Origin: Perlucidibaca aquatica
GTDB taxonomy: Bacteria > Pseudomonadota > Gammaproteobacteria > Pseudomonadales > Moraxellaceae
DNA length: 64,000 bases
Assembly: GCF_001676655.1 (NCBI RefSeq)
Contig: NZ_LZDB01000001.1
Coordinates: 558,001-622,000, forward strand
Reading direction: 5' to 3'
The notes under the pieces are model-generated. The model saw only the letters and a program-made list of their open reading frames with translations. It was not told the DNA's origin and ran no database searches. Position numbers and translations under genes: made by a program. The stretch's first letter is position 1. Each line of letters starts with the position of its first letter. Shown piece after piece: positions 18,583-26,746 of this stretch.

Positions 18583-21201
18583 ATGCCCCGCCATCTTGCG
18601 CTTCGAGCAACTTTACTAAGCCTTATCTTTACGCTCTCTGCATGCTCTTCGAGCTCTGATGTCATTGTGGGTCCGGGCGGCGGTGATCCGCCCCCGCCGC
18701 CCCCGCCCCCTGGCCCTGTTGAAGACAGTACGGAGTCACGCACCCGCTACGAGTTCAATAACCGTTGCGTCGTCTTGCAGTCGTTGAGTAATTCGCGCTT
18801 TGTTGCGGCTTCAGGCGCTGGGTTTACTGCGTCGGCCTCGGCTATCTCCGGGGCGGAAGCTTTCTACTTCAAGCCCACGGCGCTCGGTGACTACCTGCTG
18901 TTTACGAAGTCAGGCAACCTGCTCACAGCGAATACGCCGATAACCAGTAACCCATTATCCGCAGCCACAAACGCAAATATCATCACGGTTAACGTACTGG
19001 GCGACACCACCAATTATGTCAAGCCGCCGGTCACAAATCGCGAACCCACTGAGGCTGAAATTACGGCCTATCGGTCGTTTGTAGACCCGCTCTTGTCAGG
19101 AAAGATCTACACGCTCACCGCCGCCGCAACCGGCCAGCGCGTTCAAACCACGAGCGATGGTGCTTTGAGCCAAGGTGCGGCCACGTCAGCTCTGCCACAG
19201 CAGTTCCGTTTGCTTACTGTTTCTGCCGAAAGCTGCGCTACATTTCCTGAAGCGCAGAACAACGCGGTAGGTGAGACGTTCAAGGGAACGACAACGGATG
19301 GCCGTGTGTTGGGCATGGTCGATGCCCATGTGCATTTGAGCTCAACCAACTTCTTGGGTAACGCGCAATATGGCGACCCTTTCCACCGCTTTGGCGTGAC
19401 GCACGCGCTGGCCGATTGCAAGGGCGATCATGGCGAGAACGGCATGCTCGATCTGATTGGCAGCCTATTTGTGAATGACCTTGATGGTCACCTTACCGAT
19501 GGCTTTCCGACTTTCTCGGATTGGCCGTCACGTGGCAGCTTGACCCATGAAGCGATCTACTGGAAATGGTTAGAGCGTGCGTGGATGGGCGGCTTGCGCG
19601 TGATGGTCAATGATTTGGTTGAGAATGAAACACTGTGCGAACTGCAGCGTAACGTCACCAAAAATCCCTTGCTCGACTGCAATGAAATGAATAGCGCCGC
19701 TCGCCAAGTCGGTACGCTCTATGCCATGCAGGATTACATTGATGCCCAGTACGGCGGTCGCGGCAAAGGTTGGTTCCGCATTGTTTTGTCCCCTGCAGAT
19801 GCTCGTCAGGTTATTGCTGATGGCAAGCTGGCGCTGGTGATTGGTATTGAGATTTCCAACGTGCTGGATTGCAAGGTCAAATACAACCCGCTGCGTCAGC
19901 AAGAGCCTTGGCAGGAGACCGGTTCGGGCCTCACGGAAAACTCCTATACCTGTACCGAAGCCTCTATGAAGCAGCAATTGGGGCGCTTATTAGGTTTGGG
20001 CGTGCGGCAGATCATCACCATTCATGAATTCGATAACGCCTTCGGTGGTAACGGTATTTTTGATGGAACGATTCTCAACTTAGGTAATCGTGAAAATAGC
20101 GGCGGCATCCCCTCTGGTGATCTCACAACAATCACCAATGCATTAAGCTCGGGCTCGCCCTCACAGATCTCTCCACTGGGCTATCTGCAATCCGCAGAGC
20201 GACCCACGGGTGAGTTCTGGACAACCTATGACTGTCCGGAAGAAGGCGTTAATGGCTTCGACTACCTCTGGGGTAGCTCAGGTGGTGCGACCATGACCAG
20301 CCTAAACACTTTAGGGTTGCCGCTTCCCGGTGAAATTTGTCCCTTCTTGGGGCAGGGCGGCCGCCCCGGCGGGCTTTTCTTGTGCTACCCCGCCAAGAAG
20401 CAATGTAATGCGCGTTGGATGACCCCCATGGGCTTGCTGACCTACAAGGAAATCATGAAGGCGGGGATGATCTTTGATATTGATCACCTCGAGCTGGAAA
20501 TGAAGACTCAGGCGCTGGAACTTGCAGAAGCGCAAACGCCGGCTTATCCATTTGTGTCCACCCACGGCACATTTGGCGGCACCAGCAAAGACCAAGCGCG
20601 CCGTATCCTAAAAAATAACGGTTTTATCTACCCCAGTTTGGGTAATGCGCCCAGCCTGCTCGCTGATAAGCGCGAAGTGAAGGCGCTGTGGGAATCGCTG
20701 CCCGAACCACGGCCGTTCTTTGGTTTTGGTTTCGGAACCGACACCAATGGCCTGTCTGCCCAAGCCGGGCCGCGCAGTAATGTGCCGGAAACTAAGCGCG
20801 TGAAATACCCCTTCACGCTCTTTACCGGCGAGCCATTCAGCTCTATCCCCGAATTTAAAAACGCCGCTCAATTTAAGCCGGTGGTTTTTAATCAACCGTC
20901 TGAACGAAATGCGGCGGGTATTGGTAAAACATGGTCGCTGGATGTGGATGGCAGCGCGCACTACGGCATGCTCAGCGATTTCGTTGAAGAGCTGCGCCAG
21001 GAAGGCACGGCCACGGACATGCAGGATGTGTTTAATGCCGCTGAGCGCTATCTGCAAACCTGGGAAAGTACCTTGGCTTCTCAGCAGGGCATTAAACTGG
21101 CGGGAAATGTGGTGAAGGAGCCAACGGCGAAGGCGATTCTCCGCCCTGCGCCCAAGCCCGCCAGTCCGCTGCCGATTCCTTTCGCGCTGCCTAGTCCTTG
21201 A
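18583..21201 (+). CDS. Peptidase M19 (membrane dipeptidase)-like lipoprotein
   Basis: An 872-residue predicted lipoprotein: signal peptide with lipobox LSAC (Cys near residue 21), then a Gly/Pro linker with eight consecutive prolines. Residues about 50-220 form an N-terminal domain I do not recognise, probably beta-rich. From about residue 235 a TIM-barrel metallohydrolase follows. Likely metal-site motifs are DAHVH, VIGIEISNV, TIHEFDNAF, DIDHLE, FVSTHG and GFGTDTNG, in the order seen in renal-dipeptidase-type enzymes. It may hydrolyse dipeptides or related amides at the cell surface. It is roughly twice the length of a simple M19 enzyme. It stands alone and overlaps the convergent nitroreductase gene by 11 bases. 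Confidence 0.75.
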   Translation: MPRHLALRATLLSLIFTLSACSSSSDVIVGPGGGDPPPPPPPPGPVEDSTESRTRYEFNNRCVVLQSLSNSRFVAASGAGFTASASAISGAEAFYFKPTALGDYLLFTKSGNLLTANTPITSNPLSAATNANIITVNVLGDTTNYVKPPVTNREPTEAEITAYRSFVDPLLSGKIYTLTAAATGQRVQTTSDGALSQGAATSALPQQFRLLTVSAESCATFPEAQNNAVGETFKGTTTDGRVLGMVDAHVHLSSTNFLGNAQYGDPFHRFGVTHALADCKGDHGENGMLDLIGSLFVNDLDGHLTDGFPTFSDWPSRGSLTHEAIYWKWLERAWMGGLRVMVNDLVENETLCELQRNVTKNPLLDCNEMNSAARQVGTLYAMQDYIDAQYGGRGKGWFRIVLSPADARQVIADGKLALVIGIEISNVLDCKVKYNPLRQQEPWQETGSGLTENSYTCTEASMKQQLGRLLGLGVRQIITIHEFDNAFGGNGIFDGTILNLGNRENSGGIPSGDLTTITNALSSGSPSQISPLGYLQSAERPTGEFWTTYDCPEEGVNGFDYLWGSSGGATMTSLNTLGLPLPGEICPFLGQGGRPGGLFLCYPAKKQCNARWMTPMGLLTYKEIMKAGMIFDIDHLELEMKTQALELAEAQTPAYPFVSTHGTFGGTSKDQARRILKNNGFIYPSLGNAPSLLADKREVKALWESLPEPRPFFGFGFGTDTNGLSAQAGPRSNVPETKRVKYPFTLFTGEPFSSIPEFKNAAQFKPVVFNQPSERNAAGIGKTWSLDVDGSAHYGMLSDFVEELRQEGTATDMQDVFNAAERYLQTWESTLASQQGIKLAGNVVKEPTAKAILRPAPKPASPLPIPFALPSP

Positions 21202-21862
21202 ACTGAACGTTTTCTGCTAACGGCGCACGTACTGTGCGTGCGTTGTTAGCAGCAATGGCGGGATCTTCATACCCAAACGAAATGCCGAACAGGATGGCGA
21301 TGTCTTCGCTGATGCCGAAGGCTTCGCGCACATCCGTGGGGTAATAGCCCATGGAGCCCTGCGCGCAGGAGCTAATGCCATGCGCGGTCATGGCCAGCAT
21401 CAGCGTTTGCGCGTACATGCCCACATCCAGCGCCATGGGAATGCCAAACGACTTATCCATGCCAATAAAGCAAACGTGTGGCGCATCAAAAAGTTCGAAA
21501 TTGCGCAGGGTGGCTTGCATACGACCCATTCTGTCGCCGCGCTCAATGCCCATTGCGCCATAGAGTGCCTGCGCGCATTCCACTTGGCGGTCACGATGTG
21601 TGCCGGTTAATGACGGCATGAAGCCAATATCTGGGGTCATGGCGCGACCACTGGCCACGCCGTCCAAGAAGCCTTGTCGTAATTTATCGCGTGTTGCGCC
21701 AGAAGCGACGTAGACCTGCCACGGCTGAACATTGCAGTTGGACGGTGCCCATTGCGCCAGTTCGAAAACCGCATTTAGCGTGGCTTCGGGGATGGGGGTG
21801 GGTAAATAGCCACGGACAGAGCGGCGTTGGCGGAGGCAATCTTCAAAGCTAATGGCGGTCAC
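21191..21862 (-). CDS. Nitroreductase family protein
   Basis: A 223-residue FMN-dependent nitroreductase-like enzyme. The family start CLRQRRSVRGY binds FMN phosphate, WAPSNCNVQPW is the typical second motif, and the C-terminal FGISFGYEDP is also characteristic. Such enzymes reduce nitroaromatics, quinones or enones with NAD(P)H. GTG at 21862 was chosen because GAGGA lies about 8 bases upstream. A TTG 39 bases further upstream opens the frame but adds a basic stretch without similarity. It is transcribed towards the M19-like gene and overlaps its end. Confidence 0.85.
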   Translation of the reverse strand: MTAISFEDCLRQRRSVRGYLPTPIPEATLNAVFELAQWAPSNCNVQPWQVYVASGATRDKLRQGFLDGVASGRAMTPDIGFMPSLTGTHRDRQVECAQALYGAMGIERGDRMGRMQATLRNFELFDAPHVCFIGMDKSFGIPMALDVGMYAQTLMLAMTAHGISSCAQGSMGYYPTDVREAFGISEDIAILFGISFGYEDPAIAANNARTVRAPLAENVQFKD

Positions 21863-21916
21863 GGTGCGCGTCCTCGAGAAGTGAGGACGGCACGGTAGCA
21901 AATTTAGACTAAGCGG

Positions 21917-23200
21917 TCACTGGCCTAGGCCGCGTCTTAACTGGCGCATACCTCGCCACACCAGCGCGACACAGACAGGGACTGAGAGCCCAGTAATCAA
22001 TGCAGGATGCGCCAGGAGTTGCATCTCATGTAGAGACTCAGCGGCATATTTCACCAGGCCGACTAAGTAATAGCTAATAGCCACGACCGACAGCCCCTCG
22101 ACTGCTTGTTGCAGTTTGAGTTGGATTTGACTGCGCTGGTTCATGGCGTGAAGCAGTTCCTGATTTTGAGCCTCTAGGGTGAGGTCAATGCGCGTGCGCA
22201 GCAGTTCACTAGCCCGATCGATGCGTCGCGCGAGGTCGTCGAGCTGGCTCACAGTGGCTTCGCAGGTGCGGAAAGCCGGTGTCAGGCGGCGGGGTAAAAA
22301 CTCACTAAAGGTTTGCAGGCCAGACTCTTCCTGCTCACGTAAACCCGCTAAACGATTTTGAATTAACTCGTAGTAGGCGCGTGCGGCGGAAAAGCGAAAA
22401 TTGGTTTGGGAGCGCAGGTGCTCAATCTCGGCTGCCAGCGTGGAGAGTGCTGAGAGCAGGAGGCGTTCATCCCCTAAGTCCCGAATCGCATTAATTTCAG
22501 CGGTAATGGTGGCAAGCTGCTCGTCCATGGAGGTGAGCGCAGGCGCCATTTGGCGCGCCAACGGGAACGCCAACAACAGCATCATGCGATAGGTTTCTAG
22601 CTCCAATAAGCGACGCACTAAGCGCCCAAGCTGGCAGGGATTTAGGCTGCCATTTTGGATCAGTATGCGCCCCATGCTGTCGTTATGGAGGCGGAAAGCG
22701 GTCCACAGCCGTGCTTTGCGATCGATCACCCACGAACTAATAAGCCGATGGCCATCGAAGTGTTTACGCACGCTGTCGGCATCAGGGGCGCGTGTCGGTA
22801 AGGCATGAATTTCAATGTGCACGCCGCTAATGATTTTGCCCGGCAGCTGCGCTAGCCATGCGCTAGGCAGCAAGGAAAGCGCGGGAACCAAAAATGGCGC
22901 GGCGGCAGCTTCGGCGTGAATGACGGTATAGGTTGAAAACTCGGTGTGACGTTCCCAGCGCAATTCCAGCTGACCAAAATGTAAATGCTGACAAGCCTGT
23001 GAGTTGGCTGGGGGTGGAAAGCCTAAGTGCAAGCACAGCTGGGTGAGATGCTGTACTTCTGCTTCGCGTGTCTGCCCTTCGTGCAACAGCGCCAGTTGCG
23101 AAACACGAGTTCCCTGGCTGAGCACAGGGAAGGGCCTTGCATGCAGCTCATTAAAGAGCGTGTTGTGCTCTGGGTGTAAAGGCAGATAACTAGTCGTCAC
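21917..23200 (-). CDS. DUF3422 family membrane protein
   Basis: A 427-residue protein of the uncharacterised DUF3422 family, recognised by NELHARPFPVL near the N-terminus. A cytoplasmic-looking domain of about 370 residues includes long helices (for example LRTRIDLTLEAQNQELLHAMN), and two C-terminal hydrophobic segments (around VVAISYYLVGLVKYA and ALITGLSVPVCVALVW) anchor it in the membrane. The topology recalls small coiled-coil channel or scaffold proteins, but no function is established. The start is GTG with no strong ribosome site. It lies just downstream of the tRNA gene on the same strand. Confidence 0.8.
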   Translation of the reverse strand: MTTSYLPLHPEHNTLFNELHARPFPVLSQGTRVSQLALLHEGQTREAEVQHLTQLCLHLGFPPPANSQACQHLHFGQLELRWERHTEFSTYTVIHAEAAAAPFLVPALSLLPSAWLAQLPGKIISGVHIEIHALPTRAPDADSVRKHFDGHRLISSWVIDRKARLWTAFRLHNDSMGRILIQNGSLNPCQLGRLVRRLLELETYRMMLLLAFPLARQMAPALTSMDEQLATITAEINAIRDLGDERLLLSALSTLAAEIEHLRSQTNFRFSAARAYYELIQNRLAGLREQEESGLQTFSEFLPRRLTPAFRTCEATVSQLDDLARRIDRASELLRTRIDLTLEAQNQELLHAMNQRSQIQLKLQQAVEGLSVVAISYYLVGLVKYAAESLHEMQLLAHPALITGLSVPVCVALVWRGMRQLRRGLGQ

Positions 23201-23228
23201 GGGGCAGGTTCAACGCAGAAAAAGGGAT

Positions 23229-23307
<79 letters not shown>

Positions 23308-23501
23308 ATTGCGTCGGCGCAAAGACGATCTGCGCCAGCAAACGGAGCGAGAGTGTAGCAAGAGAAAAGCCCTTTGTGCGGCGCTTTACAGGAATTACTT
23401 GACTGCAAGGTCTGTAACAAAACACGTGTAAATGCGTCAAAATAATGACAAAAAACATCGCTAACTTATTACTGCTGTTAACAATTTAATAACAGAGTAC
23501 C

Positions 23502-23532
23502 TTGACTGTAAATATAAAGTTGCAGCTAGAAT
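23502..23532 (+). promoter_or_regulatory. Possible sigma-70 promoter of the DUF11 locus
   Basis: TTGACT (23502-23507) and TAGAAT (23527-23532) separated by 19 bases, in an AT-rich stretch 29 bases before the first gene of the DUF11 locus. The spacer is longer than the ideal 17. The 250-base gap between the tRNA and the gene contains no other feature I can support. Confidence 0.4.
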
Positions 23533-23560
23533 GGCCACGTTAAAATAATGGGTAGTGAAT

Positions 23561-24043
23561 ATGTTTTTACTGACACGATTAATAGCGTTTGTGTTTCTGC
23601 TTGTGTCGACCTCGTTGTGGGCTGCAGGGCCGCTGGCGATTGAGCTTAAGTCTGAAAAAATCACTACCGTCGTGCTGCAAGGTAGGTCGGAAGAGCGACG
23701 CGACGCGGCGAAAGCCATCAAGCCTGCGGACATTATTGAGTACCGTGCTAACTACAAAAACACCAGCGCCAAAGAGCTGCGTGGTGTTCAGGCTGTTTTG
23801 CCTGTTCCTTCGGGCATGACGATAGATTTGAATTCGGCGAAACCATTGCCTGTGCAAGCTAGCAGTGATGGTCGCCTGTTTTATCCGGTGCCGCTGACTC
23901 GACAGGTTCGAGCAGCGGATGGACAGTTGAGAACCGTGAATGTACCGCTGAGTGAGTATCGTGCCCTGCGTTGGTCGCTGGGCGCGTTGGCGGCGGGCGC
24001 CTCGCGGGATGTGGTTTTGCGGGCGCGCGTTAACGCTAACTAA
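23561..24043 (+). CDS. Small secreted DUF11-like single-domain protein
   Basis: A 160-residue protein with a signal peptide (MFLLTRLIAFVFLLVSTSLWAAG). The mature part is one DUF11-like beta domain: IIEYRANYKNTSAKELRGVQ is the usual opening 'x-Y-x-x-x-Y-x-N' pattern, followed by LPVPSGMTIDL and the closing LAAGASRDVVLRARV. ATG 23561 follows GGGTAGTGA. A GTG two codons earlier is possible. It is the first gene of the surface locus, 34 bases ahead of the 862-residue protein. It may be a subunit or cap of the same surface structure, which is an inference from context. Confidence 0.65.
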   Translation: MFLLTRLIAFVFLLVSTSLWAAGPLAIELKSEKITTVVLQGRSEERRDAAKAIKPADIIEYRANYKNTSAKELRGVQAVLPVPSGMTIDLNSAKPLPVQASSDGRLFYPVPLTRQVRAADGQLRTVNVPLSEYRALRWSLGALAAGASRDVVLRARVNAN

Positions 24044-24077
24044 GGACACGCATTAGTTTAAATATTGGAGCTACACC

Positions 24078-26666
24078 ATGAATGCCACTCAGTGGAAGAA
24101 ACGGTTAGTCGCAGGTGTTTTTGCCTGTGCTTTCCTGCCTGCGGCGTATGCTGCGGCACCAGCAGCCAATACCGTCATCGGTAACCAAGCGTCGGCCAGT
24201 TATACCGACGCGGCTGGTAATGAATTTACGGCAACGTCCAACTTGGTGACCTCGACAGTTCAGCAGGTTTATAGCCTTACGCTGACTGCGACGCAGTCCA
24301 AGTCGGCGGCTCAAGGTCAGTTTGTCTATTTCCCGCATACGCTGACCAACACCGGCAATGGTGCAGATGTATTTGCGCTCACCAAGGCTGATGGCACTCC
24401 TGGCGTAACAAACCTGGCAGCACCTAAAGTTTTCCGCGATAACAATGCCAATGGCGTTGTGGATGTCGGCGATCAAGAAATTGCGTCGATCAATCTGGCG
24501 GCGGGCGAGCAGGTTGCGTTAATTGTTCAAACGCAAACGACCACCAACCAGACTGACTCGGTCACGCTGACAGCAACCAGTCAGGGCGACAACACCAAAA
24601 CAGTGACCAACACCGACACGGTGAACGTTGTCACGGGTGCTGTCATTGAGGTCACCAAGTCGATTAGTAAGACATCTGGTGTGGCGGGCGATGAATACAT
24701 CTACACCCTGACCTATCAGAATATTGGTAACGCACCAGCGACTTCGGTGAAGCTTTCCGATGTGCTCGATAGCAACCTGACTTACAAGGCGGGTACTGGG
24801 CGTTCAAACACGAACACCGCGCTCACTGATGCCGCTGATGCAGAAACTAACTCTGCGGGCGTCACGTACAGCGTTACCGGCCAGACCATTAGTGCTCAAG
24901 TCGCTAGTGTTCCAGCGGGTGGCAGCGGTACGTTGCAATTCACGGTCACTGTTAAAGCGGCAACACCAGCGGGTGTAATCAACAACACCGCTAAGTACTG
25001 CTTTAATGATTCGAACTGTGCGCCTACTACGAATACCAACACAGTGGCTTTCCAGGTCAATCAGGCAGCATCAGTCGTTGCCTATGACGTGGGCAATGCC
25101 AGCACGGGTAACGGCGGCGACGATAAGGTGCTTGTAGCCTCTGCTAACCAAGGCGGCACGGTTACGTTCACCGATTTCATCTACAACACGGGTAATGGTG
25201 TTGATCAGTTCAACATTAAAATTGCTCCGGGCACTTTCCCGGCTGGTACGAGCTTCCAGCTCTATAAGTCCGATGGGTTCACGCCATTGCTGGATACCAA
25301 TGGCGATGGTGCGCCTGACACCGGTGATGTTTCGCCAAGCACCACAGTGCCTTACAACGTGGTCGTGAAAGCGCAGCTGCCTAAGGACTTTTCGCCAGCG
25401 CCTGGTAATGGCCCCTACACAGCTACATTAACGGCAACTTCTGTGATTGATCCAACAAAGTCAGACACTGTGCTGAATGAGTTGACGACAATTAAGAGAG
25501 CAACGGTCGACCTGACTAACGGCGCTGACAATAGTGCAGGTACCACTCAGGCCGGTGGGCTGGGTGTGGGTGCTGGTACAGACTCGGCCATTACAACGAA
25601 AACGGTAACGCCCGGTAGCGTTGTTAAGTTCTCGTTAGTAGTTACCAATCCATCTGCAGCAGATAACGGCGTAGCTGATACCTATGCCTTGTCGGCAGTG
25701 AATCAGTTCTCTGCGCCATACACGGCATTTAACGCGCCAGGTTACACGGTGGCTTTCTTCCAGGATGCAACTGCATCTGGTGCGGCGTGTACCACGCTGG
25801 GTGCGCAGGTTAGCGACACGGGCAATATCAATGCGGGCGCTTCAGCTAAGTTCTGTGCTCAAGTGACTGTATCCGCCTCGGCCGCTCCTGCGACTACCAA
25901 GATCTACTTCCGCGTAGTTTCGCAGCTGACCGGTGCGACCGATATCAAGCGTGACGACGTGGTTGTTGGTGAAACGCACAAAATCGCGTTGAACCCTGAC
26001 AATGTTCAGCAAGCCTTCCCTGGTGGCGTTGTGGTGTACACCCACACCTTGCAGAACTTGGGTAACGTCGCTGAGAACGTCACCGTGACAAAGGCAGATA
26101 GCAACGGTGTATTTGCCTCGGTCATGTATTACGACTCGAACGGTAATGGCGTCTTTGATGAAAACGATGCCTTGCTCACTGCGCCACTGGCCTTGACGAA
26201 AGCGGGCACTGTTGGCGATAGCGTTAAGGTATTCGTTCGTGTCTCGGTGCCTTCGAACGTAGCTGCAGGTTCGTCTAACGTCACAACATTGACCGCAACT
26301 GCGGGCACAGCAACCGATACCGCTGTGGATACAACGAATGTTGTGTCGGGTTTTGTTCAGCTCGAAAAGAAGGCCGCAAAGGACAGCAACTGTGACGGTA
26401 CCGTTGATGTTTCAGATGCCTCACAGATCAAGCCAGGTGAGTGCATCATTTACACCGTAACGGCCAAGAATAATGGCTCCACTACGGCCACAGGTGTGCG
26501 TGTTGCCGATACGGTGCCTGCTTTCACCAGCCTCAATGGCACTCCGGGTTGTAGCGTCACTGGATGCACTGCCGTGGTCTCTGGTAACGCCATCCGTACG
26601 GATGCCGTGAATCTGGAGCCAGGCCAGACAGTTGTTCTGACCTTCCGAGTCAAAGTCGCTGAGTAA
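24078..26666 (+). CDS. DUF11-repeat secreted surface protein (862 aa)
   Basis: An 862-residue exported protein (signal peptide ending PAAYAAA) composed of tandem DUF11-type beta domains. The first segment, with VIGNQASASYTDAAGNEF, is paralogous to the N-terminus of the giant protein encoded next. Four acidic loops of DxNxDG type occur (DNNANGVVDVGD, DTNGDGAPDTGD, DSNGNGVFDEND, DSNCDGTVDVSD) and suggest calcium binding. A few Cys pairs are present (near CFNDSNC and PGCSVTGC). There is no LPXTG, transmembrane or barrel anchor: it ends in a DUF11 strand (TFRVKVAE). It is probably released or held by partner proteins of the locus. A hairpin follows its stop. Confidence 0.75.
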   Translation: MNATQWKKRLVAGVFACAFLPAAYAAAPAANTVIGNQASASYTDAAGNEFTATSNLVTSTVQQVYSLTLTATQSKSAAQGQFVYFPHTLTNTGNGADVFALTKADGTPGVTNLAAPKVFRDNNANGVVDVGDQEIASINLAAGEQVALIVQTQTTTNQTDSVTLTATSQGDNTKTVTNTDTVNVVTGAVIEVTKSISKTSGVAGDEYIYTLTYQNIGNAPATSVKLSDVLDSNLTYKAGTGRSNTNTALTDAADAETNSAGVTYSVTGQTISAQVASVPAGGSGTLQFTVTVKAATPAGVINNTAKYCFNDSNCAPTTNTNTVAFQVNQAASVVAYDVGNASTGNGGDDKVLVASANQGGTVTFTDFIYNTGNGVDQFNIKIAPGTFPAGTSFQLYKSDGFTPLLDTNGDGAPDTGDVSPSTTVPYNVVVKAQLPKDFSPAPGNGPYTATLTATSVIDPTKSDTVLNELTTIKRATVDLTNGADNSAGTTQAGGLGVGAGTDSAITTKTVTPGSVVKFSLVVTNPSAADNGVADTYALSAVNQFSAPYTAFNAPGYTVAFFQDATASGAACTTLGAQVSDTGNINAGASAKFCAQVTVSASAAPATTKIYFRVVSQLTGATDIKRDDVVVGETHKIALNPDNVQQAFPGGVVVYTHTLQNLGNVAENVTVTKADSNGVFASVMYYDSNGNGVFDENDALLTAPLALTKAGTVGDSVKVFVRVSVPSNVAAGSSNVTTLTATAGTATDTAVDTTNVVSGFVQLEKKAAKDSNCDGTVDVSDASQIKPGECIIYTVTAKNNGSTTATGVRVADTVPAFTSLNGTPGCSVTGCTAVVSGNAIRTDAVNLEPGQTVVLTFRVKVAE

Positions 26667-26685
26667 TCAGTTGCTGCGGTAAATG

Positions 26686-26720
26686 CAATGCCCGGATGAC
26701 CTCGTTGTGTCCGGGCATTG
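26686..26720 (+). terminator. Hairpin between the two large DUF11 genes
   Basis: A perfect 11-bp inverted repeat (26686-26696 with 26710-26720) and a 13-nt loop, 19 bases after the 862-residue gene. It is followed by TTCTG and not a T-run, so it may be a partial terminator or an mRNA-end stabiliser that lets less transcript enter the giant gene. Confidence 0.55.
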
Positions 26721-26746
26721 TTCTGTCAGCCATAAGGTTTTTTGAC

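Noticed and set aside
23308-23560. Possible small RNA or riboswitch in the gap before the DUF11 locus
   Set aside because: AT-rich with a possible promoter, but no stable conserved fold or riboswitch core could be recognised.
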